Shown here: positions 34,964 to 42,051 of the stretch, piece after piece
Position numbering within the stretch: position 1 is the stretch's first letter
Layout: each line of letters begins with the position of its first letter
From: Mesorhizobium helmanticense
Lineage (GTDB): Bacteria > Pseudomonadota > Alphaproteobacteria > Rhizobiales > Rhizobiaceae
Direction of reading: 5' to 3'
NCBI RefSeq assembly: GCF_003034915.1
Contig: NZ_PZJX01000050.1
Location: 117,689-181,688 of the forward strand
DNA length: 64,000 nt
Program-made: the position numbers and the translations under genes
The notes under the pieces: generated by a model
Database searches by the model: none
What the model was told of the DNA's origin: nothing
Seen by the model: only the letters and a program-made list of their open reading frames with translations

Positions 34964-35557
34964 ATGGGGCTGTTTGATTGGCTATTCGGCCGCGCGGAGA
35001 AACCCGTCACGGAGTCGGAAATCTGGACACCATCAGAGAATGGCAACCCGATGATCGTATCGGGAACAACGCGGATCACCGTATTCCCTCAGGATCGCGG
35101 CTGGAAATACTGCATTGCTGAGATCGACGACCGTCGCGAGCCGATTTTCTCTGAGGTCTATGGTTCGGAGCGCGCCGCCAAGGATGAGGCCTTGGCGCAC
35201 GTTCGCGGCGGACCGCCGCAACACCATCCACTTTCGGCGCAAACTGATGAGAACCGAAGGAAGCGATGGGAAGCGCACGTCAACGATCGAGAGCGGCTGA
35301 TCGCTGAAATCAAAGCGCACCTCTCTTCGAATCCGGATCTCGGGATTTCTGCGCTTCGGAGACCTGAAGCCAAGATTGCAAGCCACCTGAAGCAACTCAA
35401 TTGGCAGGACGCTGAACTGCACCGAGCAGGGGTATCCGACCGCACGATCGCTATGACACGCGGACAGGTCCTTGCCTTATCGGATTTGCAGCTCGAAGTC
35501 GGCTCGCGGATTGCGGCAAGACAGGCTGCGCGGATGTCGAAACAACCAAAAATCTAA
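34964..35557 (+). CDS. unknown cargo protein
   Basis: 197 residues from ATG 34964 (GLFDWLFGRAEKPVTESEIW); the frame is open upstream. A small beta-rich first part (TTRITVFPQDRGWKYCIAEI) is followed by helical, charged sequence with RRKRWEAHVNDRERLIAEIK. Not recognised. It lies 97 bases after the Ntn hydrolase on the same strand and has similar lower GC. Confidence 0.55.
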   Translation: MGLFDWLFGRAEKPVTESEIWTPSENGNPMIVSGTTRITVFPQDRGWKYCIAEIDDRREPIFSEVYGSERAAKDEALAHVRGGPPQHHPLSAQTDENRRKRWEAHVNDRERLIAEIKAHLSSNPDLGISALRRPEAKIASHLKQLNWQDAELHRAGVSDRTIAMTRGQVLALSDLQLEVGSRIAARQAARMSKQPKI

Positions 35558-35593
35558 CGGCACCAGGCGTGTTGGTGGCGGCGGGGGAAAGCC

Positions 35594-35998
35594 ATGGAAG
35601 ATAGTGATGCTGACGCCTACGAACCGATGCCTATTGAGGTCATTGGAATAGATGTTCCGGAGGATGGCGACATCGCCTCGATATGGGTTGTCGACAAATC
35701 TGGCAAGAAAATCGCGCTTCAAATCGGCTTTCAAGACGCTGGCAAGATGCTGCTCAACGCCTCTCGCGCTTTCCAGATGCTTGGCTACCGCTCGAGTGGC
35801 GGCCATCTGCCGGTGATCCCTGCGGAGCGGGTTGAGGTGACGTCTGATCAGGACCGGAAGACGTTGGCTCTCCACATAGGATTCGGCCAGACAGGGATTG
35901 TGGGTTTTTCGCTTTCAGCCAATCAAGCTTCAGAGGCGGCGAGAAAAATACAAAATGCCGCAAGCCGGCTCGGTCGACGTAAACCGCGTCCGCATTGA
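35594..35998 (+). CDS. unknown cargo protein
   Basis: 134 residues, acidic N-terminus (EDSDADAYEPMPIEVIGIDV). Two similar halves: KIALQIGFQDAGKMLLNAS and LALHIGFGQTGIVGFSLSA suggest an internal duplication of a beta-strand/loop unit. A GGGGGAAA ribosome site precedes ATG 35594. Not recognised. Confidence 0.55.
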   Translation: MEDSDADAYEPMPIEVIGIDVPEDGDIASIWVVDKSGKKIALQIGFQDAGKMLLNASRAFQMLGYRSSGGHLPVIPAERVEVTSDQDRKTLALHIGFGQTGIVGFSLSANQASEAARKIQNAASRLGRRKPRPH

Positions 35999-36001
35999 TC
36001 A

Positions 36002-36358
36002 TCACCTTCCGGGTTCTCCTCGATCGTCGCGCACCGCCACGGGCGCTTTCCGCGCCAGATGATCGGCGAAGCACCCGCTATATTCCTTCATTCCGATATG
36101 GCGGAACCTGAGTTTTGTGTCCGCGTAAATCTGGCCACCTAAGTCCAACCAGCGAAGGCAGAACGAATAATCCTCGCCGAAAAGGCGGCGTGTCCCATCC
36201 GGCATTTCGCGCATCTGCGGATTGAAGAGCCCGACGAAATTATCTGGATCGGCGCCTGTCTTGTAAGCGTCCGCCTCGCGATAGGCGGCTGCCATTTGCT
36301 CCGCGGCGGACCTCGTCACTCGCATGAAACCGGCCGGGATCGCCGCGACCTCAAGCAA
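36002..36358 (-). pseudogene. C-terminal fragment of a phage glycosyltransferase-like protein
   Basis: About 118 residues: NGLLEVAAIPAGFMRVTR, LFGEDYSFCLRWLDLGGQI and RFRHIGMKEYSGCFADHL are the C-terminal half of a family-2-like protein common in tailed-phage genomes. The nucleotide-binding N-terminal half is missing; the frame runs open upstream into the 3' end of the next gene (36468) with no family sequence and only a TTG start at 36358. Likely a truncated remnant. Confidence 0.65.
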
Positions 36359-36467
36359 TCCGTTACTGTCAGGCAGTCGGCTCTCGTCGAGCCGGCCGTA
36401 GGGAAATTGGCCAACGACATCGTCGGCTTTAAACGGGCCGCGCGACGGTTGAACGAAGCGGTCATCT

Positions 36468-37061
36468 TCAGCCCTGGTTGCGATAGTCGCGAACGATACG
36501 GGTCGAAATGCCGTCGGCGGTGATCGACGTCAGCTGAGCGAAGCCGCCGATCGACGGATGAACACGCTGGGCGTCGACCAGGCGAGGCATTTCCGCCAAT
36601 GGGTCATCAGCGCCAAACACCTCGTCGAACAGGCTCTGTGAGACCGGCGGCGTGGCGAGGACCTGCGGAATATCAAAGACCTCCCAGGGCTCCCCCAGGC
36701 CGTTCTTGCCGTGGTTGGACACCATGTACGCGGCCGGTCCTTTCGATCCGATACCAGCCACGACGACATCGAACTCGGCCGCCAGCGTCTCCACCTGCCA
36801 AGGCTCGCCTTGCTGCCCGCATATCCACTGTAAGCGAGAGAGTTCGCCAACTAGATCGTCGAAGTCGGACGTTCCCTCGGCGCAAAGCATCAGTGACATC
36901 AGGCCCAGGAGCCGGGCTGGTCCGCGCGTTGCCACCGCGGCGGTGAGATGTGGGAGGGGCATCACCTTGGCCACCGTTCCAAATGCGAGGCCTGCACCTA
37001 CGCGGCCGTCCGTGAGAAGGTGCACGGAATCGGCAAGCTTCAGAATATTGATTGCCGTCAT
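36468..37061 (-). CDS. proteasome/HslV-like Ntn hydrolase in the capsid operon
   Basis: 197 residues from ATG 37061. TAINILKLADSVHLLTDGR: after Met removal Thr is 1 and Asp (TDGR) is 17; the Lys in TVAKVMPL aligns with Lys33 of HslV after a two-residue shorter loop. No SEC-C motif. Size is close to HslV (about 175). ATGA overlap with the gene upstream (37058-37061). Its position after capsid and protease genes suggests a virion-assembly or entry role, or protein processing; this is inference. Confidence 0.7.
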   Translation of the reverse strand: MTAINILKLADSVHLLTDGRVGAGLAFGTVAKVMPLPHLTAAVATRGPARLLGLMSLMLCAEGTSDFDDLVGELSRLQWICGQQGEPWQVETLAAEFDVVVAGIGSKGPAAYMVSNHGKNGLGEPWEVFDIPQVLATPPVSQSLFDEVFGADDPLAEMPRLVDAQRVHPSIGGFAQLTSITADGISTRIVRDYRNQG

Positions 37062-37396
37062 ATTTTCACCTGGACGCCTGGCACCACTGCTGTCGTGGCA
37101 ATCGCGGACGCGATACCTGCGGCGACATTGAGCGCCGCACCTCCGAAGAGGCCAAGGCCGCCACTGCCAAGGATGGCGGTGAAGATTGGCGTGAAGATCG
37201 GGTCGGCCTTGTGCTGATCGCGCAAGGCTTCGACGCGGCGCCGGTACTGCGGGTCGACGTCGCATTGCCGGCGCATCTCCTCCATCCAAGGCGTGTCCAG
37301 CAGTCCCGAGCTCGCCGACGGCGCCTTGGGATGCAGGGCCTCGGAAAGCGCTTCCTCAAGCGGCGTCTGAAGGCGGAATGGCGGTTTTTTGATCAT
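37058..37396 (-). CDS. small protein with hydrophobic Gly/Ala C-terminus
   Basis: 112 residues: a charged helical N-terminal two thirds (PWMEEMRRQCDVDPQYRRRV) then a glycine/alanine-rich stretch (ILGSGGLGLFGGAALNVAAG, IASAIATTAVVPGV) that could insert in a membrane. Ejection or tail-associated phage proteins often look like this. Coupled to the hydrolase gene by ATGA. Confidence 0.58.
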   Translation of the reverse strand: MIKKPPFRLQTPLEEALSEALHPKAPSASSGLLDTPWMEEMRRQCDVDPQYRRRVEALRDQHKADPIFTPIFTAILGSGGLGLFGGAALNVAAGIASAIATTAVVPGVQVKI

Positions 37397-37438
37397 TAGC
37401 GTTTCTACCTTTATCTTTCCGATGGCCGACGGCTCGGG

Positions 37439-37666
37439 TCACAGAACTGCGCTGGTCGAAGGCCGATGATATTCACCATACGGCCCCGAATAGACCGCGT
37501 AGAGCACCGCCTCGAGTTCTCGCAGTGGCACGTCATAGCGCAGGGCTTCGATGCGCTTGATCTCGGCGTCGATCTCCCTTGAGACTACGGCAAAGCCTGC
37601 AATCGCGAGCATGCGCTCGGCACGTTGCAGGTCATCGGCGGCGCGATCGGATCGCCTGGCGGTCAT
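37439..37666 (-). CDS. small element protein, unknown
   Basis: 75 residues, helical (RAADDLQRAERMLAIAGFAV, SREIDAEIKRIEALRYDVPL), starting within the stop of the prohead protease (ATGA at 37663-37666). It may be a head-associated or connector-like small protein; no family recognised. Confidence 0.55.
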   Translation of the reverse strand: MTARRSDRAADDLQRAERMLAIAGFAVVSREIDAEIKRIEALRYDVPLRELEAVLYAVYSGPYGEYHRPSTSAVL

Positions 37667-38358
37667 TGGCCACTCCGGATCCTGATCAGGTCGAGTTCTC
37701 GGGCGCGGTGGCGCGCGGCTGCACTCTTACCAGATTGGCCGCTGCTATCCTCGATCAACGCCTCGGCGTTCGCCGGCACGGTGACAATGGAAAATTCCAG
37801 AAGCTCCTGCTCGATGAAATCAATGCCGTACTTTCGGCCGGGCTCTGTAGCGAAGGCGTATTTGAGGGGCATAAATCCGACGGATGTCGCCCGAACGAAT
37901 CGTTCGTCGACAAGCTTTCGAACGCTGCCAGCCAAAGGGCTTGCATCGGCGGGAGCAAACTTCATCGTTGCCTTCAGCGCGCCGGCTTCGATCCAGACTT
38001 TCGTGGCACGGCCGACCGGAACCAGTCCTTGGTTGTGCTGCCAAAGCACCACTGGGTTCCTGCGGTAAGCCTCCAGCTTCCAACCCGACACGGCGATCGT
38101 GTCGCCCATTCTGTCGACCGCCGCCGTCGAAATGATAAACGTGTAGGTTTGTCCATCGCTCTCTTGCACGGCCCGCACCGCGGTCGGCGCCGCTGCCCGC
38201 GTTGCTACCGCGACGGCAACATCGCTTGGGCAGTCGTCGAAGCCTATATGGGCAGCAATGCGCGCCGTATCCTCGGCCCGCCAAGCGACACGGTTTTCGG
38301 AGCCCTGAAGGCGACGCCGAAGCATCTCGACGCGATGTTCTGTGGCAGCGCTGAGCAT
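37663..38358 (-). CDS. HK97-family prohead protease
   Basis: 231 residues. Serine protease maturing the capsid shell: strand block TYTFIISTAAVDRMGDTI, catalytic His in VVLWQHNQGL, Ser in RATSVGFMPL, and acidic EQELLEFSIVTVPANAEA, the typical H-S-E arrangement. It starts in the capsid stop codon (TGATG at 38356-38360). N-terminal 60 residues are an extra basic extension compared with many homologues. Confidence 0.87.
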   Translation of the reverse strand: MLSAATEHRVEMLRRRLQGSENRVAWRAEDTARIAAHIGFDDCPSDVAVAVATRAAAPTAVRAVQESDGQTYTFIISTAAVDRMGDTIAVSGWKLEAYRRNPVVLWQHNQGLVPVGRATKVWIEAGALKATMKFAPADASPLAGSVRKLVDERFVRATSVGFMPLKYAFATEPGRKYGIDFIEQELLEFSIVTVPANAEALIEDSSGQSGKSAAARHRARELDLIRIRSGQ

Positions 38359-39422
38359 CACTCGCCAATCAGGCCGACGATCGGGCCGGCGGTCGTTGCG
38401 TCGCCGAGATCGTGCACGTTGATGTCCATGCGCTCGGTGCCCTTGAAGGCGACCTGGTCCTCGACGAATTTGTATTCGGAGGACACTGCGACAGTGACCT
38501 GGCGGCGGTCGCCGAGTGTCGCGGCCAGCGACAAATCGCCGAAGCACAGCATAACCTGGCCGGAAAGATCGGTGGCGACCTGCGGAAGGACCTGCGTGAG
38601 CTCCACCGGAAATCCCATGAAGGTCAGCATGTTTCGTCCGTCGACGTTCTGAACGACGATACCGCCGGCGGAGGCAGCCAGACGGCACAAGGTCAGAGCG
38701 AAGCCGAGGTTGGATACAAACCAGCGCGCGCCGGGCATCGCGTAGGCAGGCAGCTTCGATATCAAAGTCGTCAGGTCCGTGATGTCGATTTCGGCGAAGG
38801 TATCGTGTCCGGCTGCGGCGATGGAGGCGCTGCCGGCCTGCGATGCATTGAGCAGGCGCGGACAGATGCCGGTGATCCCGCCATAGGTCGACGTGCCATC
38901 GCCGTTAAAGCCAGCCGTGTCTTCGGCAAGGGCCAGCGCCTGGGCAAACTCGGCCAAGAACCATTCGCCGAGGTCGATCGCGGCGTCCTCGTCGATCTCG
39001 CTCGATGCGCGGCTCAGTGCCGCCAGCTTCTTCGCCACCATGGCGATGCCGTCGAGCGCGCCGGTAGATTCGGCAGGTGCCTGGCCCTGGTCGACGAAGT
39101 AGGCAATAACGCCGCCAGTGCGGCGGGGTACATTGGCCAGGTCGGAACGCATCGGCGCGACGTGGCCAGCGCGGCGGAAAACACCATAGACCTCCCGAAG
39201 CGCGATCAGCTCGGGAAGAAACTCTATCGGTACCAGCACGCCGCCAGCCGTGTTCGTCGTCTCGCTCGCGGCGCGACTTAGGATTAGGCCTTCCCGTTGG
39301 CAAAACGCTTTCGCGTCTGCATAGCCGAGCAGGCCGCGGACCCATTGGCCGCAGCGGAACGCCTTGGCCTCGCTGCGGAATGCCCGCATCGGTGCTGTGC
39401 GTACAAGGTTGATCGCGTTCAT
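38358..39422 (-). CDS. HK97-family major capsid protein
   Basis: 354 residues. HK97-fold: TTNTAGGVLVPIEFLPELIA start of the mature domain, REVYGVFRRAGHVAPMRSD, GGVIAYFVDQGQAPAES, AEFAQALALAEDTAGFNGDG, and FMGFPVELTQVLP typical of this group. The N-terminal scaffold-like arm is short (about 45 residues), agreeing with a separate scaffold-like gene upstream. ATGA overlap with that gene and TGATG with the protease. Confidence 0.9.
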   Translation of the reverse strand: MNAINLVRTAPMRAFRSEAKAFRCGQWVRGLLGYADAKAFCQREGLILSRAASETTNTAGGVLVPIEFLPELIALREVYGVFRRAGHVAPMRSDLANVPRRTGGVIAYFVDQGQAPAESTGALDGIAMVAKKLAALSRASSEIDEDAAIDLGEWFLAEFAQALALAEDTAGFNGDGTSTYGGITGICPRLLNASQAGSASIAAAGHDTFAEIDITDLTTLISKLPAYAMPGARWFVSNLGFALTLCRLAASAGGIVVQNVDGRNMLTFMGFPVELTQVLPQVATDLSGQVMLCFGDLSLAATLGDRRQVTVAVSSEYKFVEDQVAFKGTERMDINVHDLGDATTAGPIVGLIGE

Positions 39423-40000
39423 GGCTGGACCTCTCCGGGCGTGACGATGCCGCTCTTCACGGCCTGTTCGATGAAGGTTTTCGCCTCGCCGAGGAACGGC
39501 CGGCCGAGGTTGATGTTGGCAAGCGGGCCAAGCGCCGACACGCCTGCGAAGGTTTTCAGAAATTCGTCGGCTCTGGCGTTGAGGTCGCGAAGCGCGACGA
39601 GCGCTTTGACGCGTTCGACATTGAGCTGATCCCACTCGCGACGGCGACGCGTGAATTCGGCGGTGAAGTTTTCGATCTGCTCGGCCTGTTGCTGCTGCGC
39701 TGCCAGGCTGAGCGCGATGTCGAGCGCCGCCAGCTCTTGCCGCGCGCTGAGAAGGTCGGGCTCTGCAGCGCCAGGTGCCTTCTCGCCGGTCAGAAGCTCG
39801 CGAGCCCTGACGGTGGCCAGGGCAGCGGATCCTGGCTGAGCCATGCCCCGGCTTTCGAGGAGGAGAATCCTTTTCATCAATGCGGCGCGCTGCGCTTTCA
39901 GCGCCTCGATCTTCGCGTCGAGCGAGGTTCGTTTCAGGGCGGCACGATCGGAGTGCTGTTCGGGTTTTGCCATGGTGCTCGGAAGCCGGAGAATTTTCAT
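39419..40000 (-). CDS. coiled-coil protein, possible capsid scaffold
   Basis: 193 residues (or 184 from ATG 39973). Two long coiled-coil helices, LDAKIEALKAQRAALMKRIL and SARQELAALDIALSLAAQQQ onward to QLNVERVKALVALRDLNA. Directly upstream of, and overlapping, the capsid gene, the usual place for a scaffolding protein; assigned by position and composition only. Confidence 0.55.
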   Translation of the reverse strand: MKILRLPSTMAKPEQHSDRAALKRTSLDAKIEALKAQRAALMKRILLLESRGMAQPGSAALATVRARELLTGEKAPGAAEPDLLSARQELAALDIALSLAAQQQQAEQIENFTAEFTRRRREWDQLNVERVKALVALRDLNARADEFLKTFAGVSALGPLANINLGRPFLGEAKTFIEQAVKSGIVTPGEVQP

Positions 40001-40045
40001 AGGCGTAAGGTTCCCATCGTTGTTGGGTATTTCAAACCGATTTTC

Positions 40046-40474
40046 TTACCCAGCTAAGTCAAGGATTTTGCGGATAGATTCGGCGCTGGGCACTCGGCCG
40101 CCGTTGCTGACCAAGAGCTGAAAGAACATGCCAGAGCGCCCGCTCGGCGGCTGGGCGGAGCGCTGATCGGCCCGGAACTGGCGGGCGGCATAGAGAGCAA
40201 GCTCACGGCTGATCTGACGGGCGAATGCACGCGTACCGGCGTCAGGTTCATCGATCGCGGATAGAGCCTGCAAGGCAGAGAGACGCGCGCGCCGCCGCAG
40301 GACAGAACCCCATCCTGGCGCCAACCCGAGCCCCATTTCGATTGTGGCGCCGGTCGCTATCGCTGCATCGATCGCCTTGACCAGGATGGCGGCGTCTTCT
40401 GGTGCCAGGGGCGATCCTGCGGTCAGGCGAGCGCGGATACGCTGGATGCGCTGCAGCGGCCCGGGTCTGATCAC
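40046..40474 (-). CDS. unknown element protein
   Basis: 142 residues from a GTG at 40474 that overlaps the upstream stop (GTGA); the ORF is open to 40609 in this frame, but that part covers the zinc-protein gene. PLAPEDAAILVKAIDAAIAT, GWGSVLRRRARLSALQALS, AARQFRADQRSAQPPSGRS. The tail (VSNGGRVPSAESIRKIL) is helix-turn-like. A small terminase subunit is imaginable, but I see no supporting motif. Confidence 0.55.
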   Translation of the reverse strand: MIRPGPLQRIQRIRARLTAGSPLAPEDAAILVKAIDAAIATGATIEMGLGLAPGWGSVLRRRARLSALQALSAIDEPDAGTRAFARQISRELALYAARQFRADQRSAQPPSGRSGMFFQLLVSNGGRVPSAESIRKILDLAG

Positions 40475-40677
40475 TGGTTCTGGCCTTTGGCGCCAGCGGC
40501 CTTGTGACGGCGCCGGGCGCGTTCTTCGCGGCATCGTTGGCCACAAACCGTCGGTACTGCGCGCCCGCCGGCCTGAATGTGCGCATACATGGCCCCGCAG
40601 ACCGCGCACTTTCGGGTGACGACACGCTTTGAGGCGCGATGGAAGAAACCGCGCGCAGTGCGTGCGCCATCAGTCAT
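40471..40677 (-). CDS. zinc-binding protein, short paralogue
   Basis: 68 residues. CAVCGAMYAHIQAG...VCGQRCREERARRRHK: four cysteines (C-x2-C, C-x3-C) spaced like a treble-clef zinc finger. The same core CAVCG...C...C occurs in the next gene upstream, so the two arose by duplication. Overlaps both neighbours. Confidence 0.65.
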   Translation of the reverse strand: MTDGARTARGFFHRASKRVVTRKCAVCGAMYAHIQAGGRAVPTVCGQRCREERARRRHKAAGAKGQNQ

Positions 40678-41023
40678 CGAAATCGGTCTCGGCCTTTGGC
40701 ATGGCGCGCCCGTCGCGGCCGATCCCGAAGCGCTCGAGCTCGCCTGCGGCGGCCCGTGCCCTCAGGTCCGCGAGCTCCTGCCTGGCTGCGGCGTTGTAGA
40801 CGTTTGAGTATCGGCGCCGGCCCTCCAATCGGCACGCCTCGCTGCATCTCGTCGATGGCTTCCGGCGCCCAGCCTGCACCGCCTGGAAGTCATTGCCGCA
40901 GACGGCGCAGGTGACCGTAACCAGTCGCCGCTCGACCGTGCAAATTAAATGGTCCCCGGAGCCCGGCCGCGTAAGCTGGCTCTGCCTTTTCATCAATCTT
41001 TTCAGTGTCTTATCGATAACCAT
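40670..41023 (-). CDS. zinc-binding protein, longer paralogue
   Basis: 117 residues from ATG 41023; the frame is open to 41299 but that part has no family sequence. TVTCAVCGNDFQAVQAGRRK and TRCSEACRLEGRRRYSNVYN are the paired cysteine motifs, followed by a helical, acidic tail. Overlaps the shorter paralogue by 8 bases. Likely a DNA-binding or regulatory protein of the element. Confidence 0.65.
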   Translation of the reverse strand: MVIDKTLKRLMKRQSQLTRPGSGDHLICTVERRLVTVTCAVCGNDFQAVQAGRRKPSTRCSEACRLEGRRRYSNVYNAAARQELADLRARAAAGELERFGIGRDGRAMPKAETDFDD

Positions 41024-41094
41024 GTCTGGCTCCTTGGCCACACTCCCCAAAATCCGGCGAGAAGAAAAAAAACCTCTGAGTGGCCCCCAAGCGG

Positions 41095-42051
41095 TTAGGG
41101 ACCCCCGTTCGCCGTAGAGATTTGACCCGCCCCCCCGTCCTCTTCGCCTCCGATGGTCGCGGATGCGTTGAACAGTTCGGGGTAGAGATGGGGGTTGGCG
41201 CGCTGAAACCGCGTTGGCCGCTTCACTGCCGGCCTGGCTGGCGTCGATGCTGCCGGCCTCGGCTGGATAGGCTTGGGCCGCTCGGGCAGCGCCTTCCACA
41301 TCTTCTCGGCGAGATACCTGTTGAAGCCGCAGATCAGTTTTCGTCCGGCCGATCGGTTGACGGCGATGAACCTTTCGATCTCGCTGCCGGCCTCAATGCG
41401 TTCATCGGGCGAAAGCTTGTTCCATGCTTCTCGTGCTGCCTTCGGACTGTCGACAACAGGCCAACGTTTCAGTGCTTGATCGAAGTCATCCATCGCGCGC
41501 TCTCTCTCAACTGATGAATCTTCTGACGAGTCGGGGCGCATGGGTGCGCCCCGTGGGGGCGCATGGGTGCGCCCCGTCGGCTGACTGATAGGGGGCGCAT
41601 CGGTGCGCCCCGTCTGGCCTGTGCCAGGGGGTGCATGGGTGCGCCCCGTCTCACTGGTTTTGCGGGTCGCGCCAATGCGACCCGTCTCGACCTTATTTCG
41701 GCGTCGTTCATACGCCTTTTCGAACTCTGGCAGCCTGGAGAATGTGTCCAGCCTGGCCACGTTCATTTCGTAGTGTCTGGTCATTCCGGGGGCGCCGCCG
41801 TTCTTGTTTCCGACGACGCGAATCCACCAATCGCCCGCTGCTTCATCATCGTCGGTGGCGGCCATGAGCTTGCGCAGAACCCGTTTTGCCTGCGATCGGC
41901 TGACGCGCATGGCCTCGGCGAGCAAGTCAATCGACGGAAAGAGGCTATCGCCATCGTCATTGCACCAACTGGCCATGACCAGCATGCAGGTAAATTCGCT
42001 GCCGGAAACCGGCGCGCGCTGCATCACCTTGGTCATCACGTCGATGCTCAC
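41095..42051 (-). CDS. helix-turn-helix replication-like protein
   Basis: 318 residues. The first 100 residues (SGSEFTCMLVMASWCNDDGD, SIDLLAEAMRVSRSQAKRVL) are the winged-helix domain found in phage replication proteins of the O/DnaD-like type; a proline/threonine-rich middle (residues about 120-180) is encoded by tandem DNA repeats with HAPP units; the C-terminal part (SAGRKLICGFNRYLAEKMWK) resembles helicase-loader domains. Start overlaps the stop of the methyltransferase gene (42048-42051). Confidence 0.8.
   Translation of the reverse strand: MSIDVMTKVMQRAPVSGSEFTCMLVMASWCNDDGDSLFPSIDLLAEAMRVSRSQAKRVLRKLMAATDDDEAAGDWWIRVVGNKNGGAPGMTRHYEMNVARLDTFSRLPEFEKAYERRRNKVETGRIGATRKTSETGRTHAPPGTGQTGRTDAPPISQPTGRTHAPPRGAPMRPDSSEDSSVERERAMDDFDQALKRWPVVDSPKAAREAWNKLSPDERIEAGSEIERFIAVNRSAGRKLICGFNRYLAEKMWKALPERPKPIQPRPAASTPARPAVKRPTRFQRANPHLYPELFNASATIGGEEDGGAGQISTANGGP
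41533..41685. repeat. five 22-bp dyad repeats inside the replication-like gene (putative origin iterons)
   Basis: GGGGCGCATGGGTGCGCCCC plus GT at 41533-41554, 41556-41577, 41592-41613 (one change), 41628-41649 (one change), and a diverged copy at 41664-41685. Each is itself an imperfect dyad. All are in frame, giving repeated T-H-A-P-P-like peptides. Lambda O has its origin iterons in the same place in its replication gene, so an origin is suggested. Confidence 0.65.

Noticed and set aside
36468..37061. Authentic HslV (ClpQ) peptidase
   Set aside because: No HslU beside it, overall sequence beyond the catalytic positions differs, and it is embedded in a capsid operon.
41533..41685. CRISPR-like array of 22-bp repeats
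   Set aside because: Spacers are 1-15 bases and irregular, the repeats are in frame inside a gene, and no cas genes are present.
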